Positions 53,455-62,239 of a stretch of 64,000 nt of DNA are shown piece after piece. The translations under genes and the position numbers were made by a program. The notes under the pieces are model-generated. The model saw only the letters and a list, made by a program, of their open reading frames with translations. It was not told the DNA's origin and searched no databases. How positions within the stretch are numbered: the first letter of the stretch is position 1; each line of letters starts with the position of its first letter. The DNA lies in contig NZ_AP028679.1 of assembly GCF_037076455.1 (NCBI RefSeq), forward strand, positions 2,185,501 through 2,249,500, given 5' to 3'. The DNA is from Desulfoferula mesophila. Its GTDB lineage: Bacteria; Desulfobacterota; Desulfarculia; Desulfarculales; Desulfarculaceae.

Positions 53455-54168
53455 ATGGCATATATCTTTGGCTACCCCGAGACCAAGCCCCTGCGCAAGG
53501 ACCTCATTTCTCTCGCCGTGCTCATGGCCGGCCCCCTGGTGGCGGCCATATCGATCTACGACGCGGTCAACGGCCGTCTGTGGGGCATTCTTTCCTCGGC
53601 CGTGGTGGGTGCGGGCCTGGCCGGGATAATGATACTTTCCTACGTCAAACTCTACCCCCGCTCCCTGCAGCGGGTTTTCAAACCCCAGCTTTTCGACCGG
53701 AACATCCGGCAAGACCGCTCCGTAATAGATGGGTTGAGCCACCTGGAAGGCGGCTGGTTCGTGTTCAACGACATCGTCCTGGAGCTTTTCAATGTGGAGC
53801 ACCTGCTCATCGGCAAAGGCGGCGTGTTCGTGCTGGCCAAGGTGCGCCATCCCGGACGCCTCAATCCCCGAGATGGATTTCTCTTCGCCGGTGACGAGCC
53901 CCTGGAGGTCTTGACCACCAAGACCTGGCGGTCCTGCCACCTGATCAGCATCCTGCTCAGGAAATGGTTCAAGGTGGAGCATCTGCCCCAACCCATACTG
54001 GTGGCCGAGCGGGAGCAGATAGGTGATTGCCGCGAATTCGACGGCATCCGGATCATGGATCTCGGAGAGGCCATTCGTCGGGTGGCGAAGTCGCCCGAGG
54101 CCTTGGAAGGCGACACGGCCATGGCCTTGGCCAAGTTTGTGAAGGAGCGTTATGCGCCAAGCAAGTAG
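53455..54168 (+). CDS. Membrane-anchored protein with degenerate NERD-like domain
   Basis: 237 aa from the ATG at 53455 (AGGAAGGA 6 bp upstream). Two N-terminal membrane helices (LISLAVLMAGPLVAAISIYD; ILSSAVVGAGLAGIMILSYV) precede a soluble domain with FVFNDIVLELFNVEHLLIG and GKGGVFVLAKVRHPG. This resembles the NERD motif in which a conserved E-x-K follows 'GxFVI', but the acidic residue is replaced by Ala here, so nuclease activity is doubtful. It overlaps the next gene by 17 bp. Confidence 0.65.
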   Translation: MAYIFGYPETKPLRKDLISLAVLMAGPLVAAISIYDAVNGRLWGILSSAVVGAGLAGIMILSYVKLYPRSLQRVFKPQLFDRNIRQDRSVIDGLSHLEGGWFVFNDIVLELFNVEHLLIGKGGVFVLAKVRHPGRLNPRDGFLFAGDEPLEVLTTKTWRSCHLISILLRKWFKVEHLPQPILVAEREQIGDCREFDGIRIMDLGEAIRRVAKSPEALEGDTAMALAKFVKERYAPSK

Positions 54169-54550
54169 ATATCCCTTGAACGAGCTGCCCAAGGAAGTGC
54201 TCATCTGTCTGGCCCTGACCCCCTTGGCGTGGGCGTTCTATCTGGTGAGCGAGATAATGCTCAGCGGCACCATATCCCTGGTGCAGTTGGGCATGGCCGG
54301 GTTGTGTTCCCTGGCGGCCTTCAGCCTGCGCGGCTGGGGCCGCTGGCTCTGCGTGGCCTACGACGCGCTAATGGCCGGCGCCCTGGTTTTTCAGGCAAGC
54401 CAAGGGCAATTTCCATCCTTGGCCTTGTTGCAAGGCGCGGCCTTCGTCATAGCCGGCGGGGCCGTGTTCTGGCCGGCCACCAGCCGGGCCTATCGCCAGG
54501 CCGCGGATCAAGCAGACGCCGGGGTCGTTCAGGGAGCGACGAAAGGTTAG
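54152..54550 (+). CDS. Small membrane protein of unknown function
   Basis: 132 aa with about four membrane helices (LALTPLAWAFYLVSEIML; LVQLGMAGLCSLAAFSL; LCVAYDALMAGALVFQA; LLQGAAFVIAGGAVFW). ATG at 54152 behind AAGGAGCG, inside the end of the NERD-like gene, so the two are co-translated. No family recognised. Confidence 0.7.
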   Translation: MRQASRYPLNELPKEVLICLALTPLAWAFYLVSEIMLSGTISLVQLGMAGLCSLAAFSLRGWGRWLCVAYDALMAGALVFQASQGQFPSLALLQGAAFVIAGGAVFWPATSRAYRQAADQADAGVVQGATKG

Positions 54551-54710
54551 GGGCCATAGGCCGGACGCGAATAGGGTGCGGAGTGAGGTGGCCGGGCGCT
54601 AGACAAAGACCACGGCCTGGAGCAGTTTCATTCCTTTGTCTGGGTAAGAAAGCAGTCGCACAGTTTCGGGCCTGGGAATCGATGCGGCCCCTGAATGGCT
54701 AACGCCCGGC

Positions 54711-55727
54711 TCAGTGCCTGCCATGTCTGGGTGGGGCTCCGCCTGGCCTGGTCCGGAGCACGCTTTGCGGTGGGCCCTTGGGTGAGATCAAGCCCATAAC
54801 CTCGCCCACCCGTCTCCACCAGGACCTGCCGGGGGCCGCCCCCACTTCCAGTTCAGTCTCTATTTTGCAATCGTCACACTCGTCTTGCTCGGCGAGCGAA
54901 CGCTCCAGCCAGTCATAGTCCAAAAGGCTTTCCGTAGGCTGGCGTATGTCTTGTCGCCACTGCTCCTTTGAAATCAGGGCATGTTGGGCCAACTGGCCCA
55001 CCGTGCCCAGGCAGTACTTGCAAGCATCGGTGGGAACATCGGAATATAGCAGGGTGAGCAGGCGCTCCCGAAAATCCGGACTGTCAAGCAAACGCAGTCG
55101 GTCAGTGGCGACCTCGACGTTTTCATCCACCAGCTGCGGGATATAGGTGCCGCAGGGGCATTTGTACAGCCAGCCTTCGCGATAGACGGTACACATCCAG
55201 AGGTTGGCCAGCTTGCAGGTCTTGTATATTAGTTGGACCAGTTCCCGGTCTTGGGTACCTATGGAAGAAAAAGAATGGCGGAAAACATCAAACTGCATGA
55301 TGCTCAAATCGACGCCGAACTCCGAAGCCTTTTCCCGGACCAGTGCAAATATTTCCTCGTCCGGGGAGACCTCGGGATAGCTGGAGATCTCCAGGCTGTC
55401 GATCGCCCGCAGGACGGCGTCGTCAATTTTGTGGAGCAAGGTGCCGTTGGTGACGAGTTTGAAATGGGGGCTGATGCCTGAGGCGCGGGCGGCCTTGACC
55501 ACTTCCACCAAGGCGGGATGCAGCAATGGTTCGCCGCCAAGCACCTTCACGTAGGCGGGCCGGTAATACTTGGCAAGGACGGACAACTCCTTGCAAACCG
55601 TATCAGGATCCGCGAACCATTTCGCTACGACCGGCGAGGCGTGGTTGCAGGCGCGGCAGGTAAGGTTGCAATGGTCGCAAGCGATCAGATCCATGTGGTT
55701 TTTAGGCACGATGTGGTCGCTTGGCAA
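54711..55727 (-). CDS. Radical SAM protein
   Basis: 338 aa from a TTG at 55727 with AAGGAG close upstream; ATG at 55694 is an alternative. The radical SAM cluster motif CxxxCxxC is C20, C24 and C27 (CNLTCRAC), followed by KVLGGEPLLHP. Further cysteines toward the C-terminus (MCTVYREGWLYKCPCG; ACKYCLGT; CDDC) suggest an auxiliary cluster as in SPASM/twitch enzymes. No peptide precursor gene is adjacent, so the substrate is unknown. Confidence 0.85.
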   Translation of the reverse strand: MPSDHIVPKNHMDLIACDHCNLTCRACNHASPVVAKWFADPDTVCKELSVLAKYYRPAYVKVLGGEPLLHPALVEVVKAARASGISPHFKLVTNGTLLHKIDDAVLRAIDSLEISSYPEVSPDEEIFALVREKASEFGVDLSIMQFDVFRHSFSSIGTQDRELVQLIYKTCKLANLWMCTVYREGWLYKCPCGTYIPQLVDENVEVATDRLRLLDSPDFRERLLTLLYSDVPTDACKYCLGTVGQLAQHALISKEQWRQDIRQPTESLLDYDWLERSLAEQDECDDCKIETELEVGAAPGRSWWRRVGEVMGLISPKGPPQSVLRTRPGGAPPRHGRH

Positions 55728-55837
55728 GATGCTCCTTCTTCAATGGTTTCAGTCGATGACACCTCTATATTCCAATCTCCCACAAGTGTTTGCCGCCGTC
55801 AAACTAGATGGATCACCCCATCATATTAGGAGAATTT

Positions 55838-56179
55838 ATGAACTCTATATCCTGCTGCGGTCTGGACTGCGCCCAATGCCCGGCCCATCTGGCCTGGCTG
55901 AACGACGACCAGGCCCTGCGGCAAAATACGGCCCAGGAATGGTCGCGCATGTACAAGGCCCAAATCACCCCGGAGCAGATCAACTGCCAAGGTTGCCAGT
56001 CGCTTCAGGAACCCCTGTTCGGCCACTGCCACGCCTGCGACATCCGCGCCTGCGCCCGTGAGCGGGGCCATGCTACCTGTGCCCCCTGTGTGGACTATCC
56101 CTGCTCCCGTCTGGATTTCGTGCACCAGGCCGTGCCCGCCGCCCGGCAAAACCTGGATAATTTGCGCTCCCGGAGCTGA
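55838..56179 (+). CDS. DUF3795 cysteine-rich protein
   Basis: 113 aa from the ATG at 55838 (TTAGGAGAA upstream). It has SCCGLDCAQCPAH, CQGCQS, HCHACDIRACARERG and CAPCVDYPCSRLD, the cysteine layout of the DUF3795 family common in anaerobes. It probably binds zinc or Fe-S; function unknown. It is divergent from the radical SAM gene. Confidence 0.88.
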   Translation: MNSISCCGLDCAQCPAHLAWLNDDQALRQNTAQEWSRMYKAQITPEQINCQGCQSLQEPLFGHCHACDIRACARERGHATCAPCVDYPCSRLDFVHQAVPAARQNLDNLRSRS

Positions 56180-56196
56180 GGGACCATACTTGGGCC

Positions 56197-56883
56197 ATGA
56201 TTGCCGCGCAGAAATCAAAAGACGCCTCACGCGACATCTTGGTCATCGGGGGAGGGCGCTTCGGTAGCCTGGCCCTGGAGCGCCTGCCCGGCCGGGTGAC
56301 CAAGGTGGTGGAGCCCGCCCCGGATGAGGGCCTGCTCGCCCTGGCCCACGCTCAGGGCGCGGAGGTGGTGCAAGCCCAGGGAGTCGATATCCTGCCCCCC
56401 GCCCTGGCCGGGGAGCGCCCCCCCATCTGGGTGGTGCCCGCCTTGCCGCGCCATCTGCTGCACGACTGGCTACTTAGCGAACTGGCCCCCCAAGGGGCCC
56501 GCGCCTTGGAGGTGCCCCAGGAGCCGCTGCCCCAGGTGGCCATGGCCATGCGGGGCGAGGAAGGCCAATGCTTCCTCAGCCTGGCCGATTTCCGCTGCCC
56601 GGACGACTGTCCCGAGCCGCCCAAGCTGTGCACGGTCACCGGTAAGCCCCGCGGCGCGCCCCTGTTCCAGCGCTTGGCCGAGATGAGCCCGCCCGGTTGG
56701 CGAGTGGCGGTGTTGCGCAGCCACCAATTGGCCCCTGGAGTGGGCGGCTGCCTTGCTTCTGAGATGCTGGAGCTCAAGCAACTGGTGCAGGCCCAGGGTG
56801 GAAAATGGCTAGTGGCCACCGCCTGCCGCTGCCACGGGGTAGTCAGCGGCCTTGAGTTGCCGGAAAAGCCTCACCATGCCTGA
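56197..56883 (+). CDS. TrkA-N/Rossmann-like protein of unknown function
   Basis: 228 aa. The N-terminal dinucleotide-binding fingerprint VIGGGRFGSLALERL (about 15-30) is like RCK/TrkA-N domains. The second half has a cysteine-containing motif DFRCPDDCPEPPKLCTVTG and a late CRCHG, not typical of potassium-channel regulators. It starts 17 bp after DUF3795 and overlaps the HAD gene by 8 bp. I cannot assign a role. Confidence 0.7.
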   Translation: MIAAQKSKDASRDILVIGGGRFGSLALERLPGRVTKVVEPAPDEGLLALAHAQGAEVVQAQGVDILPPALAGERPPIWVVPALPRHLLHDWLLSELAPQGARALEVPQEPLPQVAMAMRGEEGQCFLSLADFRCPDDCPEPPKLCTVTGKPRGAPLFQRLAEMSPPGWRVAVLRSHQLAPGVGGCLASEMLELKQLVQAQGGKWLVATACRCHGVVSGLELPEKPHHA

Positions 56884-57562
56884 TTTCGCCTACCAGGCGG
56901 TGCTGTTCGACATGGACGGGGTGGTGCTGGACTCCATGGAGCAGCACGCCGCCGCCTGGCTGCGGGTTATGGGCGAGGCGGGCCTGCACGTGGAGCGGGA
57001 GTTCGTGTTGCTGCACGAGGGCTGCCTGCAGACCGAGGTACTGGAAAAGCTGCTCCAGGAGCAGGGCGTAATCCTGCCGCCGGGGCAGGGGGCCGCGGAA
57101 TTCATGCTGCGCCTGCTGGACGGCCAACGCCGTCTTTACCTGGAGGAGTTCGCTCGCCAGGTGGCTCCCTTCCGCGGCGCGGCCGGCCTGCTGCGAGCCC
57201 TGGCCTCCCGGGGGGTGCCCACCGCCCTGGTCACCAGTTCGCGGCGCGACCAGGTGGATAGCTGCCTGCCCGAGGGGTTGCTGCGCAGCTTTGCCCACAT
57301 TGTCACCTCGGACGACGTGACCCGTCACAAGCCCCACCCCGAGCCTTACCTAAAGGCCTCCCAAGCCCTGGGAGTGGCGGCGGATGGTTGCCTGGTGGTG
57401 GAAAACGCCCCGGCGGGCATCGCCGCCGCGCGGGCCGCCGGAGCGGTGTGCTACGCGGTGGCCACGACCCTGGGCCGCGAGCACCTGAGCCAGGCCCATG
57501 CCGTTTTCAGCGGCCTGGACGAGCTGACCCATTATCTGGGGATGGGCGGGGCAGGGGAGTGA
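56876..57562 (+). CDS. HAD-superfamily phosphatase/phosphoglucomutase-like
   Basis: 228 aa from the ATG at 56876. HAD motif I is LFDMDGVVLDS with nucleophile and acid/base aspartates, motif II is VTSSRRDQ, and the lysine motif III is HKPHPEPYLKA with VVENAPAGIAAARAAG. It belongs to the beta-phosphoglucomutase/phosphatase subgroup; the substrate is unknown. Its stop overlaps the next start (TGATG). Confidence 0.9.
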   Translation: MPDFAYQAVLFDMDGVVLDSMEQHAAAWLRVMGEAGLHVEREFVLLHEGCLQTEVLEKLLQEQGVILPPGQGAAEFMLRLLDGQRRLYLEEFARQVAPFRGAAGLLRALASRGVPTALVTSSRRDQVDSCLPEGLLRSFAHIVTSDDVTRHKPHPEPYLKASQALGVAADGCLVVENAPAGIAAARAAGAVCYAVATTLGREHLSQAHAVFSGLDELTHYLGMGGAGE

Positions 57563-58503
57563 TGCGCCTCCTGCTGGCCCAGGTGTCCCTTTTACCCGAA
57601 ACGCTCAGCCGCAAGGTGACTCCCTGGCAACTGCCAAGCCTGGCGGTCCGCCACGGTTTTCAGGGAGTGGAGTGGCTGGACCGTTTGCTGCCTTCGCTGG
57701 AGCCCCGGGCCCTGCGCCGTTTGGGGTACATGAGCCGCGAGGCGGGCGCCACGGACAACGCCCTGAGCCTGAGCATCCCCTATGACGCCGACCCCGGCCG
57801 TCTGCACAGGGCCACCCAGCGCTGCCTGGCACTCTTGGAGGCCTGCCCGTCCCTGGGGGTGGGCGCGGTGCGGGTGGATCTGGCCCGATCCGGAGTCAAC
57901 CTGGGGCATCTATTAGAGATGGTCAGCTCCTGGCGCAGCCACAAGTATCAGGGAGGCGATCCCCTGGGCTGGGCCGGGCGCTTGGCTTACCTGGTCCTGG
58001 CCAGGGCGGGCCTGGCCCGCGACCGGGGACACGGGACCACTCCGCCGCCCTCGCCTCGAGCCGAACTGGACCGCGCGGTGCGGGCATTGTTGCCCCTGGC
58101 GCGAAAAGCGGCCGACCTGGGCCTTGCCCTGGGGGTGGAAAACCACTGGGGCCTAAGCGGCCGCCAGGATCAGCTTTTGTATACAATCCACCAGTTGCGG
58201 GAATACGGCGTGGGCGTTTGCCTGGACCTGGACAACTTTTACGGCGACCAGAACGCCTTGTCCGGGGTGGCCGCATTGGCACCCCAGGCGGTGCACGTGC
58301 ATTACAAGGCACACGCCAGGGAGGCTGAGGCCGAGGCCGCTCGCCTGGATTACCGGGCGCGCCTGGGGCACCTCCAGAGGTCCGGTTATGCGGGAATGTT
58401 CAGCGTGGAATACGACGGCCCGCCGCCGGGCCTTAGCGGATCCACGCGAGCCGCCAGGGTATTGCGGGAGATGTGGGAAGGGCGCTCAGATGGTGGCTGC
58501 TAG
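57562..58503 (+). CDS. Sugar-phosphate isomerase/epimerase-like TIM barrel
   Basis: 313 aa, ATG overlapping the HAD stop. Features of the xylose-isomerase-like barrel are GVEWLDRLLP early, LGLALGVENHWG, VCLDLDNFYGD and VHVHYKAHA, with HIS/ASP/GLU spread as metal ligands, and FSVEYDGPPPG near the end. Such proteins act on sugars or inositols. Linked to a HAD phosphatase, it may process a sugar phosphate (inference). Confidence 0.82.
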   Translation: MRLLLAQVSLLPETLSRKVTPWQLPSLAVRHGFQGVEWLDRLLPSLEPRALRRLGYMSREAGATDNALSLSIPYDADPGRLHRATQRCLALLEACPSLGVGAVRVDLARSGVNLGHLLEMVSSWRSHKYQGGDPLGWAGRLAYLVLARAGLARDRGHGTTPPPSPRAELDRAVRALLPLARKAADLGLALGVENHWGLSGRQDQLLYTIHQLREYGVGVCLDLDNFYGDQNALSGVAALAPQAVHVHYKAHAREAEAEAARLDYRARLGHLQRSGYAGMFSVEYDGPPPGLSGSTRAARVLREMWEGRSDGGC

Positions 58504-59191
58504 CGGGGAAGCCGAGGTGCGGGCGTCGGTGCTGTTCAGTCGCGACGCAAGGGAATACGATGAGTTGCGCCGCCTTTTGGTGCCTTGTTTCGACGAGTTC
58601 TATGGCACCGCTCTCAGGCTCATTCAGGAATGGCGGGGCACCTCGGATATCGAGGTTCTGGATATCGGCGCGGGAACCGGTCTTTTTTCGGCCATGGTGC
58701 TGGGGCAGGGGCAGGTCAAGCGGCTGTGCCTGCTGGATGGTTCTGCCGCCATGCTAGAGCGGGCCCGTTGCCGCTTTCCAAAGGACGACCTGGTGGAGTA
58801 CCGGATTGCCGACATGGGCCAGGCCGATCTGAGGGGGCCGTGGGACCTGGTCATCTCGGCGCTTGCCATCCACCACTTATCCGACGACGGGAAACGCGAG
58901 CTATATCGTCGCATTCGCCGTGTGTTGAAGCAGGGCGGGTTGTTCGTGAACGCCGAGCAGGTCGCCGGGCCGACGCTTGAGGCGGACCAGCGCTACGAAC
59001 GGATCTGGTTGGAGCAGATTCGCCAGCTCGGCGTATCGGAGGAGGAGGTCGCAAAGGCGCGCCAACGCATGTCCTATGACCAGTGCGCGCCGGTAGAGAG
59101 CCAACTACAATGGTTGACGCAAGCAGGGTTCTCGGAGGTGGATTGCAGCTTCAAGGCCTGGCGCTTCGCGGTGATCAGCGGCTTGGCCTGA
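58490..59191 (+). CDS. SAM-dependent class I methyltransferase
   Basis: 233 aa from the ATG at 58490 (GAAGGG 7 bp upstream), overlapping the previous gene by 14 bp. SAM-binding motif I is VLDIGAGTGLFS, with the acidic residue in LLDGSAAML and DLVISALAIHHLSD as motif for the post-I region. The acceptor is not evident. It is the last gene of the overlapped 56197-59191 set. Confidence 0.9.
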   Translation: MVAASGEAEVRASVLFSRDAREYDELRRLLVPCFDEFYGTALRLIQEWRGTSDIEVLDIGAGTGLFSAMVLGQGQVKRLCLLDGSAAMLERARCRFPKDDLVEYRIADMGQADLRGPWDLVISALAIHHLSDDGKRELYRRIRRVLKQGGLFVNAEQVAGPTLEADQRYERIWLEQIRQLGVSEEEVAKARQRMSYDQCAPVESQLQWLTQAGFSEVDCSFKAWRFAVISGLA

Positions 59192-59200
59192 GCCGCTTGA

Positions 59201-59503
59201 CTAGTTCCACATGATGCTTTCGTTGCCCGTGGGGAACTTGTCCACCCGAGGCAGTTCCACCCAGCGTATGCGGATGCCTTGCGGCGTGTTGACTATGATC
59301 CGCTGCCAGGATTTGCCGCTTTGGGTGTCCACCATGAGCATTCCGCCATAGGGCTTGGGCGCCTCGAATATCTGGTAGCGGGGCGGCGGGCTATACAGGC
59401 TGACGGCCCCGCCTTGAGGAACTGCTTGCGGGGGGGCGGCCATGGCTGGTGCGGCGCAGGCCAAAAGGGCCAGCAGGATGAAACAGATTAACGCGGCTCT
59501 CAT
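59201..59503 (-). CDS. Small secreted protein of unknown function
   Basis: 100 aa from the ATG at 59503, which has AAGGAG 8 bp upstream; the longer upstream frame is AT-rich noncoding. A signal peptide (core LICFILLALLACAAPA, cleavage after AMA) leads to a short mature domain with PPPRYQIFEAPKPYGGMLMV and ending MWN. No family recognised. It is convergent with the methyltransferase gene. Confidence 0.75.
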   Translation of the reverse strand: MRAALICFILLALLACAAPAMAAPPQAVPQGGAVSLYSPPPRYQIFEAPKPYGGMLMVDTQSGKSWQRIIVNTPQGIRIRWVELPRVDKFPTGNESIMWN

Positions 59504-59559
59504 GGCGGTGTCTCCTTGGTTTTCGTTGATTTTAGCCTTATTAATTAGCTCCGAGCAAG

Positions 59560-59579
59560 TATCTATAAAAAAGGTATTG
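59560..59579 (-). repeat. Copy 2 of the 20-bp upstream element
   Basis: TATCTATAAAAAAGGTATTG on the plus strand, one mismatch from 2306-2325. It is 57 bp upstream of the secreted-protein ATG on the minus strand, in the promoter position. Confidence 0.45.
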
Positions 59580-59871
59580 TAAACAATAAGATATAAGATA
59601 ATATTTATAACAAGAATTCGAATAAACATATAACAACATAATTATCAAGGAATATTTCATATGCGATGTTCAGCGCCAAGTCGGTTCCAGATTCCCGTTA
59701 TAAATAATGTCGCATAAGATATATTATGTAAACTTTCAGATAGGTCAAGGGTTGCGCGGTTGGCGTCGTCCATTCAGGAGCCCCTGAGGCAGACCGCAGC
59801 AGCCGATAACGCCCCCTAACCCGCTGGTAAAGATAAACGCAATTTATTTGAAATTTGAAGCGGTAACCATC

Positions 59872-59901
59872 TTGACGCCCGACTACCCCCCTGCTTAGAA
59901 T
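59872..59901 (+). promoter_or_regulatory. Candidate promoter of pckG
   Basis: TTGACG (59872-59877), 18-bp spacer, TAGAAT (59896-59901), about 240 bp before the pckG start; the leader would be long. Confidence 0.35.
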
Positions 59902-60142
59902 GAAATCCCTTTTACTAAGGTTGGTCGGGAATATCGCAACCACGGCGGTAGCGATTTCCGACAGGTTGGTAACAGTGCTCACGGACACCACAGCTCTCCG
60001 CGCCGCCTTGGCGGCCTGGTGGGCGGGTGGACCTTTGGATTAATAATCGTGTTGCCCAAGGTATCCCTCCCCATTGGGGTGTCCGCCTCAGCCTATTCCC
60101 TATTTAACCGTCTGGTGCGACGATAATTAGAAGGAGTCCCCA

Positions 60143-62107
60143 ATGCTCGAACTCAACAAAGGCGTTGATATTCTTACCGACATCGGTGGCGTCAAAGGCG
60201 AAGCCGAAGTGGACCGCGTTCTGCGCGAGGCCATGGACGACACCGAGTTCGCCAAGATTGAAAAGATCAAGAACCCTCTGGCCCGCTTGAAAATCGCCAA
60301 CACCATCGCTCTGGGTCAGCCGGACAAGGTCATCGTAAACACCGGCAACGATCAGGACAAACAGCGCATCCGCGAGCTGTGCCTCACCCAGGGCGAAGAA
60401 CGCGCCCTGGCCATTCCCGGCCACACCCTGCACTACGATCTGGCCGAGGAACAGGCCCGCATCGTGGACCGCACCTTTTACATCGCCAACCCCGAGGACA
60501 CCGTCAGCTCCCTGGCCAACCGCATAGAGCGCACCGAAGCCTATGACTATGTCAAGAAGCACATGGTCGGCATGATGAAGGGCATGATCCTGGTCATCGG
60601 CTTCTACTCGCGCGGCCCGGTGGGCGCGGTGGCGGCCATCCCGGCCATCGAGGCCACCACCTCCCTGTACGTGTGCCACTCGGCCGAGCTCCTCTATCGC
60701 AACTGCTTCGACCAGTTCGACGCCGAGGCCGAGCGCGTGGGCCACTTCTTCACCAACGTGCACTGCCAGGGCCCCAACCGTGCCGAAGACCTGCCCAACG
60801 CGCGGGTGTTCATGGACCGCTCCTGGCAGACCACCTACAGCACCTTCTGCACCTACGCCGGCAACACCCTGCTGCTCAAGAAGGGCAACCACCGTTTCGC
60901 CGTGGACCGGGCCACCTATTACCGCAAGGGCAGGGAACTCTCCGAGCACATGTTCATCACCGGCCTGGAAGGCCCCGGCGGCCGGGTGACCTACTTCGCG
61001 GGCGCGGCCCCCTCGGGTTGCGGCAAGACCACCACGGCCATGGTGGGCGAGAAGTTCATCAGCGACGACTTGGCCCAGATCTGGATCGCCGAGGACGGCA
61101 CCATCCGCTCCATCAACCCCGAGACCGGCATTTTCGGCATCATCGAGGACGTCAACTGGACCGACGACCCCATGATTCTGGACCTGCTGCGCCACGAAAA
61201 GGCCGAGGTCATCTTCTCCAACATCCTGGTGAAGGACGACAAGCCCTACTGGGTGGGCAGCGGCGAAGAAACCCCCAAAGAAGGCTTCAACTTCCAGGGC
61301 GAGTGGTTCGAAGGCAAGAAGGACGCCAACGGCAAGGCCGTTCCCCTGTCCCACGCCAACGCCCGCTTCACCCTCAGGGCCGAGGTTCTGGCCAACTGCG
61401 GCGACAAGCTGCACGACCCCTCGGGCGTGATCACCAAGGTCTTCACCTATAACGGCCGCGACGCGGACACCATGCCTCCGGTGCGCGTGGCCCGCGACGC
61501 CGACGAGGGCGTGGTCATCGGCGCCTCCATCGTGAGCAAGGCAACGGCCACCGAGGTGGGCGCCACCGGCGTCAAGCGCCAGCCTTGGGCCAACCAGCCC
61601 TTCATTCCCGGCGCCTTGGGCGACAACATGGTGGCCCAGTTCGAGTTCTTCAACAGCAAGGACATCGCCGAAGAGCACCGGCCCATCATGGCCGGCCTCA
61701 ACTATTTCCTCACCCATGAGGCCCGCGGCGGCGAAGGCAACGGCCTGTTGGGCGAGAAGCGCGACGTCAAGGTGTGGCTGGGCTGGCTGGACCGCCTGAT
61801 CCACAACGAGGTGGCCTCCATCCCCTCCCCCGTGGGCCTGCTGCCCGAGTACGAGGACCTCAAGAACATGTTCGCCGAGCTCTTGGACAAGGAATACCCC
61901 AAGGAGCTCTACGACAAGCAGTTCGCCCTGTACGCGGACAAGATCCTGGCCCGCGTCGATCTGCAGTACCAGGCCTTCAAGAAGGAGGAGAACATCCCGG
62001 CTCGCCTGTTCGAGATCTACGACGAACAGCGCAAGCAGGTGGAGGAGCTCAAGGCCAAGTACGGCGCGATCATCAGCATCGAGCAGCTCAAGGAGTTCAA
62101 CGGCTAG
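60143..62107 (+). CDS. pckG: Phosphoenolpyruvate carboxykinase (GTP type), divergent
   Basis: 654 aa, ATG behind GAAGGAG. The nucleotide loop is APSGCGKTTTAM at about 289-300 (FPSACGKTNLAM is usual), with the active-site Cys (C293) kept. YVCHSAELLYRN and NWFRKD-like segments are altered relative to vertebrate-type enzymes, but length and domain order fit GTP-PEPCK. It interconverts oxaloacetate and PEP for gluconeogenesis. It is flanked by a strong terminator and stands alone as a transcription unit. Confidence 0.87.
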   Translation: MLELNKGVDILTDIGGVKGEAEVDRVLREAMDDTEFAKIEKIKNPLARLKIANTIALGQPDKVIVNTGNDQDKQRIRELCLTQGEERALAIPGHTLHYDLAEEQARIVDRTFYIANPEDTVSSLANRIERTEAYDYVKKHMVGMMKGMILVIGFYSRGPVGAVAAIPAIEATTSLYVCHSAELLYRNCFDQFDAEAERVGHFFTNVHCQGPNRAEDLPNARVFMDRSWQTTYSTFCTYAGNTLLLKKGNHRFAVDRATYYRKGRELSEHMFITGLEGPGGRVTYFAGAAPSGCGKTTTAMVGEKFISDDLAQIWIAEDGTIRSINPETGIFGIIEDVNWTDDPMILDLLRHEKAEVIFSNILVKDDKPYWVGSGEETPKEGFNFQGEWFEGKKDANGKAVPLSHANARFTLRAEVLANCGDKLHDPSGVITKVFTYNGRDADTMPPVRVARDADEGVVIGASIVSKATATEVGATGVKRQPWANQPFIPGALGDNMVAQFEFFNSKDIAEEHRPIMAGLNYFLTHEARGGEGNGLLGEKRDVKVWLGWLDRLIHNEVASIPSPVGLLPEYEDLKNMFAELLDKEYPKELYDKQFALYADKILARVDLQYQAFKKEENIPARLFEIYDEQRKQVEELKAKYGAIISIEQLKEFNG

Positions 62108-62139
62108 GCGACCAGCGCCCTGCTCCTGATTGAACCTCA

Positions 62140-62169
62140 GGCCCCGGCCAATCACGGCCGGGGCCTTTT
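62140..62169 (+). terminator. Rho-independent terminator after pckG
   Basis: GGCCCCGGCC (62140-62149), 6-nt loop, GGCCGGGGCC (62156-62165), TTTT. A perfect 10-bp GC stem. Confidence 0.85.
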
Positions 62170-62239
62170 GTTACTTATGGTTTGGCCGTGTCCTAAAATG
62201 AGGCATAATAATCGGACGGCATAACAAGGAGCGCAACGC

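Larger units (their letters stand above)
59504..60142. other. 639-bp gene-free region between the small secreted protein and pckG
   Basis: The left third (about 59520-59720) is strikingly AT-rich for this genome and contains the second copy of the 20-bp element. The right part is normal GC and carries a candidate plus-strand promoter for pckG. A 97-codon minus-strand frame at 59698-59991 lacks a ribosome site and looks noncoding. I find no RNA gene here. Confidence 0.5.

Noticed and set aside
59504-59629. N-terminal extension of the small secreted protein (42 extra codons)
   Set aside because: The stretch is AT-rich and noncoding in character; the ATG at 59503 has a good ribosome site and begins a clean signal peptide.
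59698-59991. A 97-codon minus-strand frame in the 639-bp gap
   Set aside because: No Shine-Dalgarno, GTG-run start, no family resemblance, and unusual composition.
60104-62155. A 683-codon minus-strand frame over pckG
   Set aside because: Complete overlap with an evident PEP carboxykinase and no recognisable motif.
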